NCBI RefSeq assembly: GCF_947072685.1
Contig: NZ_CAMTIK010000008.1
Span: forward strand, 1 to 64,000
Direction: 5' to 3'
Length of the DNA stretch: 64,000 nt
Origin: an uncultured Cetobacterium sp.
GTDB taxonomy: Bacteria; Fusobacteriota; Fusobacteriia; Fusobacteriales; Fusobacteriaceae
Shown: one piece after another, positions 63,054-64,000 of the stretch
How the letters are laid out: every line of letters begins with the position of its first letter
Numbering within the stretch: position 1 is the stretch's first letter
Translations under genes and position numbers: made by a program
Notes under the pieces: model-generated
The model's input: the letters and a program-made list of their open reading frames with translations, nothing else
What the model was told of the DNA's origin: nothing
Databases searched by the model: none

Positions 63054-64000
63054 ATGAAAAAAGAATATATACATATTTTTTTTATAGGTTTTTTACTCGT
63101 AGTGATTCAAACGTTCCTACAACATAATAGTGAGTTTACATCTATCATGGGAGAGATGTTTTCATCGGTAAAACCCTTTATATATGCGGTTTTTATAGCG
63201 GTGTTGGTGAGCCCACTAGTAAAAGTTTTAGAAAATAAAGTTAAAATGAGAAGATCATTAGCAATTGGACTAAGTTTAGTAGTAGTTTTTGCTGTTATAA
63301 TAGGTTTGTTTTTTATTGTAATTCCAAATATAATAAGTAGCGTGACAGATTTGGTTGAAAAATTTCCTAGTATGCTGAATAGCTTGAGCTCTAATACAGT
63401 ACATTTAATAGATTATTTAAAAGAAAAGAATATGCTGTTTTTTAATCCAAAAGAGATTGAGACAAATTTAACCAATTTTATAAAAACTAACGTAGGAAAT
63501 GTTAAAAGCTTGGCATTTGGTGTTGGAGCAGGAGTTATCAGAAGTTTGCTGGGTATCGCAAGCTTTTTTATAGGAGTATTTATCTCTTTGTACTTAATGT
63601 ATAGTAAAGAGTATTTTATGGAGTTTTTAGAGAATATATTCAAGTTACTTACAACAAAAGAGAGAGCTCTTTATGGAGTTAATTTTGTAAGAAGAGTAAA
63701 TGACGTATTTTTAAAATATATTTTAGGAAGAATAGTGACATCTGCCGTTGTGGGATTAGTTGTATTTATAGTTTTAATTATAGCAAAAGTTCCGTATGCT
63801 TTATTAAGTGCAGTAATGGTTGGAGTTGGAAATATGATTCCATATGTAGGATCTATTGTAGCCGGGACTATAGCTACATTTTTAATAATATTAGCAGCCC
63901 CAGCAAAAGTGGTATATCTTTTTATAGCAATAGCTATTGGACAAACAATTGATGGATTTTTAATAGGACCAAAAATAATGGAAGAATCGATAGGAATGAG
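63054..64000 (+). CDS. PerM/AI-2E family transporter, cut by window end
   Basis: Not in the ORF track because it runs off the window. From the ATG at 63054 (AAGGAG ribosome site, 14 bases after the previous stop) at least 315 codons are open. About seven hydrophobic segments are seen, with FIYAVFIAVLVSPLVKVLE near the start, the long loop, and VGVGNMIPYVGSIVAGTIAT with IAIGQTIDGFLIGPKIM near the window end. These are marks of the AI-2E (TqsA/PerM) exporters. The C-terminus is missing. Confidence 0.88.
   Translation, partial: MKKEYIHIFFIGFLLVVIQTFLQHNSEFTSIMGEMFSSVKPFIYAVFIAVLVSPLVKVLENKVKMRRSLAIGLSLVVVFAVIIGLFFIVIPNIISSVTDLVEKFPSMLNSLSSNTVHLIDYLKEKNMLFFNPKEIETNLTNFIKTNVGNVKSLAFGVGAGVIRSLLGIASFFIGVFISLYLMYSKEYFMEFLENIFKLLTTKERALYGVNFVRRVNDVFLKYILGRIVTSAVVGLVVFIVLIIAKVPYALLSAVMVGVGNMIPYVGSIVAGTIATFLIILAAPAKVVYLFIAIAIGQTIDGFLIGPKIMEESIGM

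Noticed and set aside
62793-63074. 93-aa minus-strand ORF
   Set aside because: Antisense shadow over the NusG-II gene and the start of the PerM-type gene.
1-64000. CRISPR array, prophage, tRNA or rRNA genes
   Set aside because: No regularly spaced repeats, phage structural genes or clear tRNA/rRNA sequences were seen on either strand.

Overview
The window reads as chromosomal DNA of a very AT-rich, Gram-negative-type (diderm) bacterium with Firmicute-like gene content. The best fit is a member of the Fusobacteriota, for example a Cetobacterium-like or Fusobacterium-like organism. The reasons are low G+C throughout, strong GGAGG ribosome sites, an outer-membrane usher and a periplasmic GlpQ beside WhiA, RpiR-type and Mga/BglG-type regulators. 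The genus is an inference; no rRNA or tRNA gene was seen.

Region 1 (1-12.2 kb) is accessory. A divergent chaperone-usher-like surface fibre operon (2351-11677) is transcribed away from an Mga/BglG-like regulator (759-2093). It encodes a two-domain chaperone-like protein, an Ala-rich major pilin, a 900-aa usher, two minor pilin-like proteins, two single-domain chaperone-like proteins, a WG-repeat-like protein and a 902-aa candidate tip protein. A decayed IS1182-type transposase lies on one side and a decayed IS256-type transposase on the other. A three-arm hairpin switch sits between the pilin and usher genes.

Region 2 (12.3-26.9 kb) is a complete choline-fermenting microcompartment locus. 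It holds an iron alcohol dehydrogenase, a MerR regulator, a DMT transporter, four BMC-H shell proteins and one BMC-P, choline TMA-lyase CutC with its activase CutD, EutJ-, EutT-N- and EutQ-like proteins, the acylating aldehyde dehydrogenase CutF and the phosphotransacylase PduL. Choline is cleaved to trimethylamine and acetaldehyde. Acetaldehyde then goes to acetyl-CoA and acetyl-phosphate, or to ethanol. A second aldehyde dehydrogenase homologue has proline where the catalytic cysteine should be.

Region 3 (27-47 kb) is mostly metabolism and transport: an ArsB/CitM-type permease, an aspartokinase/asd/aminotransferase operon, a HAD phosphatase, a TRAP transporter with periplasmic GlpQ and MgtC, an RpiR/PTS/NanE amino-sugar unit with two palindromic operators, an RHH-WYL-like regulator, a MATE pump, and a TPP-riboswitch-controlled tenA-thiZXY unit.

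Region 4 (46.6-64 kb) is largely housekeeping: ssb, polA, whiA, ribF, scpA, an orphan adenine methylase, a second PTS permease, a domesticated Mu/TnsB-like transposase, a DUF368 lipid-carrier transporter, tpx, an FMN oxidase, dtd, pncB, mgsA, psd, a NusG-II protein and a PerM-type permease cut off by the window end. Several ORF-track starts are TTG or GTG codons lying inside the Shine-Dalgarno sequence; in those cases I moved the start to the next well-spaced codon.
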